From Aromatoleum toluclasticum ATCC 700605 (GTDB lineage Bacteria; Pseudomonadota; Gammaproteobacteria; Burkholderiales; Rhodocyclaceae): DNA of 64,000 nucleotides. The notes under the pieces are model-generated. The model was not told the DNA's origin and searched no databases. It saw only the letters and a program-made list of their open reading frames with translations. Below are positions 15,679 to 25,163 of this stretch, one piece after another. The position numbers and the translations under genes were made by a program. The stretch is from contig NZ_KB899492.1 in the NCBI RefSeq assembly GCF_000378245.1, forward strand, positions 1 to 64,000. Reading direction: 5' to 3'. Every line of letters begins with the position of its first letter. Position 1 is the first letter of the stretch.

Positions 15679-17850
15679 TCACTTGAGCGTCAGGGTGTCC
15701 GAGACGATCCGCGGGGTCAGGAAGACCAGCAGCTCGCGACGTGCCGACTGCGTACTCGTCGAACGGAACAGCGCGCCAAGGTAGGGAATCTCGCCGAGGA
15801 GCGGCACGCGGCTCACGGTAGTGGTTTCCTCTTCCTCGAACACGCCGCCGATCACGACGGTGCCGCCGTTCTCGACCATCACTTCGGTGGTCACGCTCTT
15901 CTTGTCGATCGGCGGGTTGCCGAGAATGCTGCGCGAGAAGTCGGCCCGGTCCTTGCTCACCTCGACCTTCAGCTGAACACGCCCATCCGGCGTGATGCTA
16001 GGCCGCACCTTCAGCATCAGCACTGCGTCCTTGAAGCTGACAGTCGGCGGCTCCGTGCCGCTCGAAGGCGTGACGTAGGGAATTTCCTGGCCCTGCTTGA
16101 TCGTCGCCTCGACCTGATTGGCCGTGAGGATGCGCGGGCTCGACACGACCCGACCACGGCCGTCCGACTCGAGTGCGGCCAATTCCAGGTTCAGGAAGCG
16201 CGTCAGCGAGCGGTTGAAGAGGGTCAGGTTCAGGGAACCGAACGGATTGTTCGGCAGGAAGCCGTTACCACTGACCGCATTCTCGCCTACGCGGTGAACG
16301 ATCGTGTTGATCGGCGCGGTGGGATCGGTGCTGAGTTCGCCGGTCGAGGGATCGAAATTGCCGAATTCCGATGAACCGAAACCGATCTTTGCACCCTGGC
16401 CGAGGTTCTTCGCCTTTCGGTCACCATAACCGAGACGCACGCCGAGATCGCGGGCGAAATCCTTGTTCGCTTCGACGACCCGCGCTTCGATCATGACCTG
16501 GCGAGGCGGTACATCGATTTCCTTGATCAGGTTCGCAAGGGCCGCGAGGCGACTCCCGACGTCGGTGATGAACAGCCGATTGCTCCGTTCATCGACGACG
16601 ACGCTGCCGCGTTTCGACAGCATCGTCTGGTCCTTGCTCTTCAGGAAGTCGAAGATTTCCTTCGACTTGTGGTAATTGATCTGGAAGCTCTCCGTCTGCA
16701 GCGGCTCAAGATCGCCGATCTGCGCCTTCGCTTCGAGCTGCAGCTTCTCGCGCGTCGCGAGTTCCTCGCCCGGAGCGATCCAGATGACATTACCCGACTT
16801 GCGCATATCCAGGCCCTTGGCCTGCAGGATAATGTCGAGCGCCTGGTCCCAGGGCACATCCTTGAGGCGCAGCGTCAGGTTGCCCTGCACCGAGTCGCTG
16901 GTGATGATATTGAAGTTGGTGAAATCGGCAATGACCTGCAGCACCGAACGGACGTCGATGTTCTGGAAGTTCAGCGAGAGCTTGTCGCCTTTGTACTGCC
17001 CGCGGGCAGCCCCCTGGACCAGCTTGTTCGGATCCTCTACGACGCGACGCACCTCGAGCACGAACTGGTTGTCGCTCTGGTAGGCGTTGTGCTCCCACTT
17101 GCCATTGGGGGTCACCTGCAAGCGGACATTGTCGCCCTGCTGCTGTGCGGTCATCGACGTCACCGGCGTGGCGAAGTCGGTGACATCCGAGCGGCGGCGC
17201 AGATGCTCGGGCAAGGAGGTCTTCAGGAATTCGACCACCAAGCCGCCACCCTGCTGACGAATGTCGATGCCTGCGTCGGGGCTGGAGAGCTGCACTACCA
17301 CCCTCCCCTCGCCATCCTTGCCGCGGCGGAAATTGATGTCGCGGATGCTGCTGCCCTCAGCAACGGCATCACGTTTCGGCGCGGCGAAATTGGCCATCGC
17401 CTGCGAGACCTGGGTCGTCGTGGCACCGGCCGGAGCCGCGGCACCGAGAGAAATGATGACGGTGCGCCCCTCGATACGCGATTCGAAGGGTGTCACCTTG
17501 GCGACATTCAGGACGACACGCGTGCGGTCGCCGGCCTGGACGATGTTCGCGCTGCGCAGATCGCCCTGGTCGATGTCCTGCACGCTGCGGCCCAGACCGT
17601 TGGCCGTGCCGGGAAAATCGAACGCGATCCGCGCGGGGTTTGCAACGCTGAAGCTCGCCGGAGGCGCAGCGAGAGGATCCTTGAGCGTGATTTTGAGCAG
17701 GACGGAACCACCCTGCTGGGACACCTCGAGGTCTTCGATGCGGTTAGTCGCGGACTGGCTTTGCGACGTCGTTTGCGCGAAGACGGCGGGCGCGGGAACA
17801 ACCAGGGTGAACGCCGCACACAGCAGCGCAATCATGCGTTTGTTATTCAT
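15679..17850 (-). CDS. pilQ: Type IV pilus outer-membrane secretin PilQ
   Basis: Forms the multimeric outer-membrane pore for the type IV pilus. At 723 residues it starts with a signal peptide (about 1-25, ending VFAQ). Two AMIN domains occupy about 40-270, thought to bind peptidoglycan. They are followed by the short secretin N0 domain (LSLNFQNIDVRSVLQVIAD, about 290-370), an N1-type domain, and the secretin barrel at about 520-720, ending in GEIPYLGALFRST and VFLTPRIV. Its start overlaps the pilP stop by 4 bases. Last gene of pilMNOPQ, leading into aroKB. Confidence 0.97.
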   Translation of the reverse strand: MNNKRMIALLCAAFTLVVPAPAVFAQTTSQSQSATNRIEDLEVSQQGGSVLLKITLKDPLAAPPASFSVANPARIAFDFPGTANGLGRSVQDIDQGDLRSANIVQAGDRTRVVLNVAKVTPFESRIEGRTVIISLGAAAPAGATTTQVSQAMANFAAPKRDAVAEGSSIRDINFRRGKDGEGRVVVQLSSPDAGIDIRQQGGGLVVEFLKTSLPEHLRRRSDVTDFATPVTSMTAQQQGDNVRLQVTPNGKWEHNAYQSDNQFVLEVRRVVEDPNKLVQGAARGQYKGDKLSLNFQNIDVRSVLQVIADFTNFNIITSDSVQGNLTLRLKDVPWDQALDIILQAKGLDMRKSGNVIWIAPGEELATREKLQLEAKAQIGDLEPLQTESFQINYHKSKEIFDFLKSKDQTMLSKRGSVVVDERSNRLFITDVGSRLAALANLIKEIDVPPRQVMIEARVVEANKDFARDLGVRLGYGDRKAKNLGQGAKIGFGSSEFGNFDPSTGELSTDPTAPINTIVHRVGENAVSGNGFLPNNPFGSLNLTLFNRSLTRFLNLELAALESDGRGRVVSSPRILTANQVEATIKQGQEIPYVTPSSGTEPPTVSFKDAVLMLKVRPSITPDGRVQLKVEVSKDRADFSRSILGNPPIDKKSVTTEVMVENGGTVVIGGVFEEEETTTVSRVPLLGEIPYLGALFRSTSTQSARRELLVFLTPRIVSDTLTLK

Positions 17851-18362
17851 TTCCGTGCCTCCTGCTGCTCCTGCAGCAGCAATTTGCTGATGCGCTCAAC
17901 CCAATCGCCGTTCATGTCTTCAACCAGTTCTTTCAGCGTGACTTCCGATTCCGAGATCGCCGTCACCAGTCCGAAATTCTGGCCCAGGTAGTTGCCGACC
18001 TTGACCTGATGCAGGTTCTGGTCGGCGCGTACCAGCGCATGCACCTTCCGGTTCTGCGTGATCACACCGACAAGTTGCAGGGACTCGAGCGGATAGGACT
18101 CGAGAGGCTCGCGCCTGCGATCGAGGTCAGGGCCGCCGCCGCGGGAGGTCTTCGTTTCGGGCTCGATGCGGCTCACAACAAAGGGGTCGGCAGCGCCTTC
18201 CGCTTCATATTTCACGACCGGAGCGGGTTTCATCTCGGGCAAGGGTTTGATCGTCCCGGTCATCCCCTTTTCCTGCTCGGTCATCCACCCCTGGATGTCC
18301 TCCTGGTCGCCAGCACAGGCGGTGAGAACAAGGGCGCTTGCAAGTATCAGAAGGCGTTTCAT
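17847..18362 (-). CDS. pilP: Type IV pilus assembly lipoprotein PilP
   Basis: A 171-residue inner-membrane-anchored lipoprotein linking PilNO to the PilQ secretin. The N-terminus MKRLLILASALVLTAC is a lipoprotein signal with the lipid-modified Cys at 16. The C-terminal domain (about 75-165) has the PilP beta-sandwich sequence SYPLESLQLVGVI and VRADQNLHQVKVGNYLG. Position between pilO and pilQ and the 4-base overlap with pilQ confirm the call. Confidence 0.96.
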   Translation of the reverse strand: MKRLLILASALVLTACAGDQEDIQGWMTEQEKGMTGTIKPLPEMKPAPVVKYEAEGAADPFVVSRIEPETKTSRGGGPDLDRRREPLESYPLESLQLVGVITQNRKVHALVRADQNLHQVKVGNYLGQNFGLVTAISESEVTLKELVEDMNGDWVERISKLLLQEQQEARK

Positions 18363-18369
18363 GGCTTTC

Positions 18370-19038
18370 TCACTTGCCTCCCTTTGTCTTTGCGGCCTTC
18401 TCCTGCTGACGCTTCTGCGCGAGTTCCTCTTCGTCGAGGTAGCGATAGGTGATCGCCTTCGCTTCGAGCTTGAGCCCGCCGTCCTTCTGGGTTTCGAGTG
18501 CGACGTTGTCCAGGGTCACGATCCGGGACATGCGGGCAACGTCTTCGGCGAACGCGCCAAGATCGTTGTATGCCCCGACGACGCGCACGTCGATCGGCAT
18601 CTCGGCATAGAAGTCCTTGACCACTTCAGGACCTGGCTTGAAAAGTTCGAACTGCAATCCGCGACCCACGCCGGCCTGGTTGATGTCAGAGAGAAGCGAG
18701 TCCATTTCCGCACGATTCGGCAGTTGCTTCAGCAGCGCGCCGAACTGGCGGTCGATCTCTTCGAGCTGGAGCGTGTACGCATCCAGATTCACGGCAAGCT
18801 TCTTCTTCGTCACCCAGTCGTTGCGCAGTTGCACTTCTTCAGCCTCACGCTGCTCGAGGAGCGCCACCTGGTCACGCCAGTCGAACCACCATGCGAGAGC
18901 GAGAACCGCTACCAGCAACGCGATGAACACCGCGATGCGCGGCGCCAGCGGCCACGCACCGGGGTCGTTGGGATCGAGCCCCTTGAAGTCCTGCGAGATG
19001 CGCTCGAAATCGACGCCTTGGAGTTTGCCGAGATTCAT
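18370..19038 (-). CDS. pilO: Type IV pilus inner-membrane assembly protein PilO
   Basis: A 222-residue bitopic protein with a cytoplasmic N-terminus, one membrane helix at about 32-52 (IAVFIALLVAVLALAWWF), a coiled-coil stretch rich in Glu, Gln and Leu (about 55-110) and a ferredoxin-like periplasmic domain. It heterodimerises with PilN in the alignment complex. The start overlaps the pilN stop by 4 bases and pilP follows 7 bases after its stop. Confidence 0.96.
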   Translation of the reverse strand: MNLGKLQGVDFERISQDFKGLDPNDPGAWPLAPRIAVFIALLVAVLALAWWFDWRDQVALLEQREAEEVQLRNDWVTKKKLAVNLDAYTLQLEEIDRQFGALLKQLPNRAEMDSLLSDINQAGVGRGLQFELFKPGPEVVKDFYAEMPIDVRVVGAYNDLGAFAEDVARMSRIVTLDNVALETQKDGGLKLEAKAITYRYLDEEELAQKRQQEKAAKTKGGK

Positions 19039-19607
19039 TTCCTGGCCCCTTGATCGCCTTCGGCCTTGGGCCCTTCGGTGCCGATGTTGAGCGCAAAGTC
19101 GCTGACCCGCCGCTTATTCACCGTTGCTGCCTTGATCTCGACCAACCCCGGATTTGCAAGGAAGGGCGATTCGTCGAGGCTTCGCATCAGAGTCGACACG
19201 CGCGAATTGGACTGCGAGTAGCCAAGCAGGGCAATCTTCGGCCCGGTCTGCTTGATGGACCGCAGATACACGCCGTCCGGCACGCGGCGCGCGAACTCGT
19301 TCATGACATTCACGGTCTTGGCCCGCGTGGTCTGCAGGGACTCGATGACCTGCTTGCGCGCCAGCAGGGCGTCGATCTGCTCGCGCAGCCGCTTGATTTC
19401 AGCGATTTGCGAGTCGAGCTTGATGATCTCGGACTTGAGGAAATCGTTGCGACGCTCCTGATGCTCGACGTAGCCGGCGATGACGGCATGCACGAGCAGC
19501 GCGACCAGCAGGCCGGCAACGACCATCGCGACGGACACGACATAGAATTGCTGGCGCCGCTCGCGGCGCTTGAGTTCGCGATGGGGCAGCAGGTTGATTC
19601 GAATCAT
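19035..19607 (-). CDS. pilN: Type IV pilus inner-membrane assembly protein PilN
   Basis: A 190-residue bitopic protein. The N-terminus MIRINLLPHRELKRRERRQQ contains the conserved INLLP motif that binds the actin-like PilM in the cytoplasm. It is followed by a membrane helix (about 22-44), a coiled coil (about 50-85) and a periplasmic domain with VPDGVYLRSIKQTG. Overlaps pilM and pilO by 4 bases at each end. Confidence 0.97.
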   Translation of the reverse strand: MIRINLLPHRELKRRERRQQFYVVSVAMVVAGLLVALLVHAVIAGYVEHQERRNDFLKSEIIKLDSQIAEIKRLREQIDALLARKQVIESLQTTRAKTVNVMNEFARRVPDGVYLRSIKQTGPKIALLGYSQSNSRVSTLMRSLDESPFLANPGLVEIKAATVNKRRVSDFALNIGTEGPKAEGDQGARK

Positions 19608-20677
19608 GAATCGAATCTCCGGAGCGCCAGACCGCAGGCAACCATCAGGGACGGTGCATCGGCCAGCAGGTTCTTGGGTCGCACACGCGACGACATCGAC
19701 ATCCCGACAAAGGGATTCGCGACTATGGTCGGGACTTGCGTACGGCCGGCAACCACGTCGGAAAGGCCGGACATCACCGAGCAGCCGCCCGCAAGAACGA
19801 TGTGGTCGACCTGGTTGTACTGGGTGGAGGTAAAGAAGAACTGGAGTGCCCGCGACACCTCGAGAGCCAGACTGTCCATAAAGGGACGCATCAGGTCGCG
19901 CTCGTAATCCTCGGGCAGTCCGCCGGTACGTTTCGCAGCCTCGGCATCCTCGACGCTCATGCCGTACTGCCGCGCGATTTCCTGCGTGAGCTGCATGCCT
20001 CCGAACGCCTGTTCGCGGGCGTAGAGCTGCTGACCGTTGCGCAGGACGCTGACATTCATCACGTTCGCGCCGATGTCGATCACCGCGACGATCTTGCCGC
20101 CGCCGCCGCCGGGGAGTTGCCTGGCGACAAGTTCGAACGCCGCTTCCGCGGCGAAGGACTCGACGTCCATCACGACGGCCTTGAGGCCGGCGGATTCGAC
20201 AACGGCAACGCGATCCTCGACCTTTTCCTTGCGCGATGCGGCGATCAGGACCTCGACCTCTTCAAGGCTGCCCGGCGACGGGCCGACCACCTGGAAGTCG
20301 AGATTGACTTCGTCCAGCGCAAAGGGAATGTACTGACTGGCCTCGGATTCGACCTGGACTTCCATTTCCTGGTCGCGCAGGCCGCCCGGCAGGATCATCT
20401 TCTTGGTGATCACCGCCGAAGCAGGAAGCGCGACGGCGACCTGCTTGATGCCACCGCCCATGCGGCGCACGGCACGCAACACGGCGTCGCTCACACCTTC
20501 GAGGTTGGCGATGTTGCCGTCGACGACTGCGTCACGCGGCAGGGATTCGATGGCGTACCGCTCCATGCGGTACGCGCCCTTCTCGCCCTCTGATAGCTCG
20601 ACCATTTTCACCGATGAAGATGAAATATCGAGGCCAACCAGCTGGCGCGCCTTGGGGCGAAATAGGGAGAAGTCCAT
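19604..20677 (-). CDS. pilM: Type IV pilus actin-like ATPase PilM
   Basis: A 357-residue cytoplasmic actin-fold protein that binds PilN. Motifs are VGLDISSSSVKMVEL (phosphate 1), AVIDIGANVMNVSVL (phosphate 2) and HIVLAGGCSVMSGLSDVV (adenosine). Two starts are possible: GTG at 20680 and ATG at 20677; the ATG is preferred because PilM proteins usually begin directly before the FSLF-like stretch, although the AAGGA box sits 8 bases ahead of the GTG. First gene of pilMNOPQ, divergent from mrcA across about 170 bases, as in most Gram-negative pil clusters. Confidence 0.96.
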   Translation of the reverse strand: MDFSLFRPKARQLVGLDISSSSVKMVELSEGEKGAYRMERYAIESLPRDAVVDGNIANLEGVSDAVLRAVRRMGGGIKQVAVALPASAVITKKMILPGGLRDQEMEVQVESEASQYIPFALDEVNLDFQVVGPSPGSLEEVEVLIAASRKEKVEDRVAVVESAGLKAVVMDVESFAAEAAFELVARQLPGGGGGKIVAVIDIGANVMNVSVLRNGQQLYAREQAFGGMQLTQEIARQYGMSVEDAEAAKRTGGLPEDYERDLMRPFMDSLALEVSRALQFFFTSTQYNQVDHIVLAGGCSVMSGLSDVVAGRTQVPTIVANPFVGMSMSSRVRPKNLLADAPSLMVACGLALRRFDS

Positions 20678-20786
20678 CACAAAGAAAATCCTTAAATTTC
20701 TTTATGTTAGGCGCCGAAACTGAATAAGTTCCTGAGATGCTAGCAACAAAGTGTTGCGAGTGCAAACACAGTCGGCGGCAGATGCT

Positions 20787-20816
20787 TTGGAGGCGCCGGG
20801 CGCGCAACCGTATAAT
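20787..20816 (+). promoter_or_regulatory. mrcA: Sigma70-like promoter of mrcA
   Basis: A perfect TATAAT -10 box at 20811-20816 with TTGGAG at 20787-20792 and an 18-base spacer. The predicted start site lies about 25 bases ahead of the mrcA ATG at 20847, giving a short leader. Confidence 0.65.
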
Positions 20817-20846
20817 TGCGCTCCGCCCTCCCTTTCTGGATTCCCG

Positions 20847-23207
20847 ATGCGCTGGGTCTTTTATCCCCTCGCGGCACTCATCGCTCTTGTCATCCTCGGC
20901 ACGGCAACCATTGCAGCAGTCTCTGCATTCGCATGGCCAAACCTGCCTTCACTGGACGTCCTGACCGATTACCGCCCCAAGATTCCGCTGCGAGTATACA
21001 CGTCAGATGGATATTTACTCGGGGAATTCGGTGAGGAGCGGCGGGTCGTCGTGACGATGGACGAAGTCCCGGCGATTCTCAAGCAGGCGATCCTCGCGGC
21101 CGAGGACGAGCGCTTCTACGAACACCCGGGCATCGACGTGATCGGCATCGCACGCGCCGCGCTCGCGAACGTCGTGTCGGGCGGGCGCGGCCAGGGCGCA
21201 TCGACGATCACGATGCAGGTCGCGCGCAATTTCTTCCTGACACGCGAAAAAACTTTCAACCGCAAGCTCTACGAAATTCTCCTTGCATTGCGCATCGAGC
21301 GCAGCCTGAGCAAGGATCAGATCTTCGAGCTCTACATCAACCAGATTTACCTCGGCCAGCGGTCGTACGGTTTTTCGGCTGCGGCGCGGGCTTACTTCGA
21401 CAAACCGTTGAAGGACATCACCATCGCCGAGGCGGCCATGCTCGCGGGGCTGCCGAAAGCGCCGTCCGCCTACAACCCGATCGCCAACCAGCGCCGGGCG
21501 ATCCTGCGCCAGCATTACGTGTTGCGTCGGATGGTGGAAGCCGGTTTCATCGATGAAAAAACCTTCGAGACGGCCCGCGCGGAACCGCTCGTGCTTGCCA
21601 ACGGACGATCGGCAACGAGTCCGCTGCGCGGCGACTTTGTTGCGGAAATGGCGCGCCAGCTGGCCGTCGAGCAATTTGGCGACCAGGCATACGATTCGGG
21701 CATCCGCGTGATCACGACCGTAACGCGCGATGAGCAACAGGCCGCCTACAAGGCGGTCCGTCAGGGCGTTATGGATTACGACCGGCGGCACGGCTACCGC
21801 GGCCCCGAGAGCTTCGTCGACCTCGGCGGCGTGAAAGCCAGCGACGAAGAACGGCTCGACGAACTGCTCTCCGACGTGACCGACTACGATGAGCTGCTCG
21901 CCGCGATTGTCCTCGAGGCCACACCGAAATCGGTGAGGGTGTATCGCCACGGCGAAGTGCTGACGATCACTGGCACCGGACTGACTTTCGCCGCCCCGAT
22001 GCTCAACGAGCGCGCCCCGCAGGCGCGGCGCGTGCGACGCGGGGCGATCGTGCGCATCCGCGATCTCGGCGAGAAGGGCTGGGAGATCGCACAGCTGCCG
22101 GACGTGGAGGCGGCGCTGGTGGCGATCGACTCGAACACGGGCGCGGTTCGCGCCCTGATCGGCGGCTTCGACTTCAATCGCAGCAAGTTCAACCACGTGA
22201 CCCAGGCGCTGCGCCAGCCAGGCTCGAGCTTCAAGCCTTTCATTTATTCGGCGGCACTGGAACGCGGGTTCTCGCCGAGCAGCGTGGAGGACGACGCCCC
22301 GCTGTTCTTCCCGGCGGGGATCACGGGCAGCAAGGACTGGGAGCCGAAGAACTACGACGGCAAATACGACGGGCCGATGACGCTGCGCGAGGGGCTGGCG
22401 CGCTCGAAGAACATGATTTCGATCCGGCTGCTGCGCTCGATCACGCCCGAGTACGCGCAGGACTACATCACGCGCTTCGGCTTCGACGCGGCCCAGCATC
22501 CGCCCTACCTGACGATGGCGCTCGGCGCGGGCATGGTGACGCCGTGGCAGATGGCGACCGGCTACGCGGTGTTCGCGAACGGCGGCTACCGCATCGAGCC
22601 ATATGTCGTGAAGGAGATGATCGACGGACAGGGGCATGTCGTCGCCAAGGTCGATCCTCCGGTCGCGGGAGACAGCGCGCCGCGCGTGATCGATCCGCGC
22701 AACGCCTGGCTGATGACCTCGATGATGCAGGACGTGATTCGGCGCGGTACCGCGACGCGGGCACTGACCCTCAAGCGCGGCGAACTCGCTGGCAAGACGG
22801 GAACGACCAACGACTACGTGGACGCCTGGTTCGCAGGCTTCCATCCGGACCTTGTCGCGGTGAGCTGGATGGGGCACGACCAGCCGCGCAACCTGGGACG
22901 GGGCGAGACCGGCGGCTCGGCGGCCTTGCCGATGTGGGTCAATTTCATGCGTACGGCGCTGAAGGGCCTGCCCGAGAAATTCCAACCGCGTCCGGACGGC
23001 CTGCTGGCGGTGAATACCGGTTCGGGACGCGAGGAGTATATCTACGCGGAGAACCTGCCGGCCGAGCCGATCGTGATTCCTGCCGGCGTCGCGAATCTAC
23101 CCCCGCCCTCCGAAGCGCCCGACGAGGCGCTGCCACAGACCCGACCTGCGGCGGGCCCCGCCGCACCGGTGGTCGAGCGCGTGCCGACGCCGATCCGGCG
23201 GCCGTAA
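20847..23207 (+). CDS. mrcA: Penicillin-binding protein 1A (glycosyltransferase/transpeptidase)
   Basis: Class A PBP that polymerises and cross-links peptidoglycan in the periplasm. The ATG at 20847 gives 786 residues starting MRWVFYPLAALIALVIL, a signal-anchor helix. The GT51 domain (about 50-230) has EDERFYEHPGID and GQGASTITMQVARN. An OB-like insert follows. The transpeptidase domain (about 410-720) has the catalytic SSFK of PGSSFKPF, the SKN triad and KTGTTNDY. The C-terminal tail is proline- and alanine-rich. The candidate promoter just upstream and divergence from pilM fit the usual mrcA-pilM arrangement. Confidence 0.97.
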   Translation: MRWVFYPLAALIALVILGTATIAAVSAFAWPNLPSLDVLTDYRPKIPLRVYTSDGYLLGEFGEERRVVVTMDEVPAILKQAILAAEDERFYEHPGIDVIGIARAALANVVSGGRGQGASTITMQVARNFFLTREKTFNRKLYEILLALRIERSLSKDQIFELYINQIYLGQRSYGFSAAARAYFDKPLKDITIAEAAMLAGLPKAPSAYNPIANQRRAILRQHYVLRRMVEAGFIDEKTFETARAEPLVLANGRSATSPLRGDFVAEMARQLAVEQFGDQAYDSGIRVITTVTRDEQQAAYKAVRQGVMDYDRRHGYRGPESFVDLGGVKASDEERLDELLSDVTDYDELLAAIVLEATPKSVRVYRHGEVLTITGTGLTFAAPMLNERAPQARRVRRGAIVRIRDLGEKGWEIAQLPDVEAALVAIDSNTGAVRALIGGFDFNRSKFNHVTQALRQPGSSFKPFIYSAALERGFSPSSVEDDAPLFFPAGITGSKDWEPKNYDGKYDGPMTLREGLARSKNMISIRLLRSITPEYAQDYITRFGFDAAQHPPYLTMALGAGMVTPWQMATGYAVFANGGYRIEPYVVKEMIDGQGHVVAKVDPPVAGDSAPRVIDPRNAWLMTSMMQDVIRRGTATRALTLKRGELAGKTGTTNDYVDAWFAGFHPDLVAVSWMGHDQPRNLGRGETGGSAALPMWVNFMRTALKGLPEKFQPRPDGLLAVNTGSGREEYIYAENLPAEPIVIPAGVANLPPPSEAPDEALPQTRPAAGPAAPVVERVPTPIRRP

Positions 23208-23230
23208 GGGCCCAACGGAAGCGCGAGCTA

Positions 23231-23554
23231 TCAGCCGGCGGTCACTTCGACAGAGCCGCCGGACTGCTGGCTGACCAGCTCGGACAGCATCGCGTACAGT
23301 TCGGCTCCGCCGCGCGTGGCGACCCAGCGTCCGGCGTCGTAGCGGAAATGGAAGCCGCCGGATTTTGCCGCGACCCAGATCTCGCGGGCAGCCGAGTGGC
23401 GGTTGATGACCATCTTGCTGCGGTTCTCGAACTCGATCTCGAGCACGCCGCCGGGCATGGTTTCGATGTCCAGTTCGGCACCGCAGGCTTCGAGCGCGGC
23501 CTCGATCCGGACGAGCTCCGCTTCGGCCAGCGCGTTGAACGCCGATTCTTCCAT
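23231..23554 (-). CDS. cyaY: Iron-sulfur cluster assembly protein CyaY (frataxin)
   Basis: Small acidic frataxin-fold protein that binds iron and modulates IscS-dependent Fe-S cluster assembly. The ATG at 23554 gives 107 residues starting MEESAFNALAEAEL, matching the family length; the upstream in-frame extension is not homologous. The acidic first helix and the beta-sheet sequences VLEIEFENRSKMVINRH, EIWVAAKSGGFHFRYD and WVATRGGAELYAML are typical. It is divergent from lptM with only 46 bases between, reminiscent of the cyaY-yifL neighbourhood of enterobacteria. Confidence 0.96.
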   Translation of the reverse strand: MEESAFNALAEAELVRIEAALEACGAELDIETMPGGVLEIEFENRSKMVINRHSAAREIWVAAKSGGFHFRYDAGRWVATRGGAELYAMLSELVSQQSGGSVEVTAG

Positions 23555-23600
23555 GTTCGCTCCTTCTGTTAGCATTTCCGTTTTTTCGACCGACGACACC

Positions 23601-23771
23601 ATGCGAGCCATTCCGACCGCTGCCGCACTGTGCTGCGCCCTTGCCCTGAGCGGTTGCGGGATCAAGGGGGCGCTCTATCTGCCCCAGGTTCCGCCCGCAC
23701 CGGCCAAGGCGGCTCCGGCCGCCGGCGTCGATCATAGCAAAGCCCCCAAAGCTACCGACGATTCCCGATGA
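23601..23771 (+). CDS. lptM: Small outer-membrane lipoprotein, LptM/YifL-like
   Basis: A 56-residue lipoprotein. The N-terminus MRAIPTAAALCCALALSGCG ends in a lipobox (LSGC, Cys19) followed by GIKGALYLP, the conserved core of the YifL/LptM family, which helps the LptDE translocon mature. The rest is a short Pro/Ala/Lys-rich tail. Its stop overlaps the lysA ATG (23768-23771), so the two are coupled, as yifL and dapF are linked in E. coli. Confidence 0.88.
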   Translation: MRAIPTAAALCCALALSGCGIKGALYLPQVPPAPAKAAPAAGVDHSKAPKATDDSR

Positions 23772-25030
23772 CCTCCCGATTTCCGATTCCGACCCTGACC
23801 GAGGGCCGCGACGGCCTTCAGCTCGAAGGCGTGGCGCTAGCCGCCATCGCCACGCAGCATGGCACGCCGGTGTACGTCTATTCGCGCCGCGCGCTGACCG
23901 AGGCCTTTTCGGCCTACCGCGAGGCGCTGGCCGGCCGCCACGGGCTGGTGTGCTACGCAGTGAAGGCGAATTCGAACCTCGGCGTGCTGTCGGTGTTCGC
24001 GCAACTGGGCGCGGGCTTCGATATCGTGTCGGGCGGCGAGCTGGCGCGGGTGCTGGCCGCCGGCGGCGATGCCGGCAAGGTGGTGTTCTCGGGTGTCGGC
24101 AAGAGCCGCGACGAGATGCGCCAGGCGCTGCAGGCGGGCATCCGCTGCTTCAACGTCGAATCGGAAGCGGAGATCGACCGCCTGAACGCGGTCGCGGGCG
24201 AACTCGGCAAGGTCGCGCCGATCGCGTTCCGCGTGAATCCGGACGTCGATCCCAAGACCCATCCCTACATCTCGACCGGACTGAAGAGCAACAAGTTCGG
24301 CGTCGCCATCGATGCGGCGGCGGACCTGTACCGCCGCGCGGCGAGCCTGCCTAACCTGCGCGTGAGCGGCGTGGCGTGCCACATCGGCTCGCAGCTGCTC
24401 GACCCGGCGCCCATCGGGGAAGCCGCAGGCAAACTGCTCGCGCTGGTGGACCGGCTCGCCGCCGAGGGCATCATGCTGGATCACATCGATCTCGGCGGGG
24501 GACTCGGCATCCGCTACCGTGACGAGCAGCCGCCGACGGTCGAGGAATACCTTGCGCCGCTGTTGCGGCTGTTCGAAGGGCGCAAGGAGGAGCTGTGCTT
24601 CGAGCCGGGCCGCTCGCTGGTCGGCAACGCGGGCCTGCTGCTGACGCGCATCGAGTACCTGAAGCCGGGCGAGGAGAAGAACTTCGCGATCGTCGATGCG
24701 GCAATGAACGACCTGGCGCGCCCGGCCCTGTACGACGCCTACCATGAGGTCGTGGCGGTGCAGCCGCGTGCCGGAGCGGCCAGGAATTACGAAATCGTCG
24801 GCCCGATCTGCGAGAGCGGCGATTTTCTCGCGCATGACCGCGAGCTGGCCGTCGAGACCGGCGACCTGGTGGCGCTGCTGTCGGCAGGGGCCTACGGCAT
24901 GGCGATGAGTTCGAACTACAACACCCGTCCGCGCGTCGCCGAGGTCATGGTCGATGGCGACCGCGTACACCTGATCCGCAGGCGCGAGACTGTCGAGTCG
25001 CTATATGCGCTTGAGTCGCCGTTGACCTGA
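23768..25030 (+). CDS. lysA: Diaminopimelate decarboxylase
   Basis: PLP enzyme that decarboxylates meso-diaminopimelate to L-lysine. The 420-residue fold-type III enzyme has the PLP-binding lysine at K66 in CYAVKANSN, the glycine loop HIDLGGGLGIRY, EPGRSLVGNAG, and the catalytic cysteine region CESGDFLA followed by GAYGMAMSSNYN. It starts within the lptM stop codon overlap. No terminator is obvious in 25031-25163, which holds nothing I recognise. Confidence 0.98.
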   Translation: MTSRFPIPTLTEGRDGLQLEGVALAAIATQHGTPVYVYSRRALTEAFSAYREALAGRHGLVCYAVKANSNLGVLSVFAQLGAGFDIVSGGELARVLAAGGDAGKVVFSGVGKSRDEMRQALQAGIRCFNVESEAEIDRLNAVAGELGKVAPIAFRVNPDVDPKTHPYISTGLKSNKFGVAIDAAADLYRRAASLPNLRVSGVACHIGSQLLDPAPIGEAAGKLLALVDRLAAEGIMLDHIDLGGGLGIRYRDEQPPTVEEYLAPLLRLFEGRKEELCFEPGRSLVGNAGLLLTRIEYLKPGEEKNFAIVDAAMNDLARPALYDAYHEVVAVQPRAGAARNYEIVGPICESGDFLAHDRELAVETGDLVALLSAGAYGMAMSSNYNTRPRVAEVMVDGDRVHLIRRRETVESLYALESPLT

Positions 25031-25163
25031 GAATGGGTGAATAAATCTGCTGCGCAGGCCGGCGGCGGCGTTGCGCGGTGCTCGCGCCCTCGCCTATCCG
25101 TGTGATATGTCTCGGGCTCTGCGCGCCGCGCGCCCTGCCCCCGGCCTGCTCGCGACGAATTCT

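Noticed and set aside
21015-22985. 656-codon frame antisense to mrcA
   Set aside because: The mrcA protein has every expected motif; the antisense translation has none.
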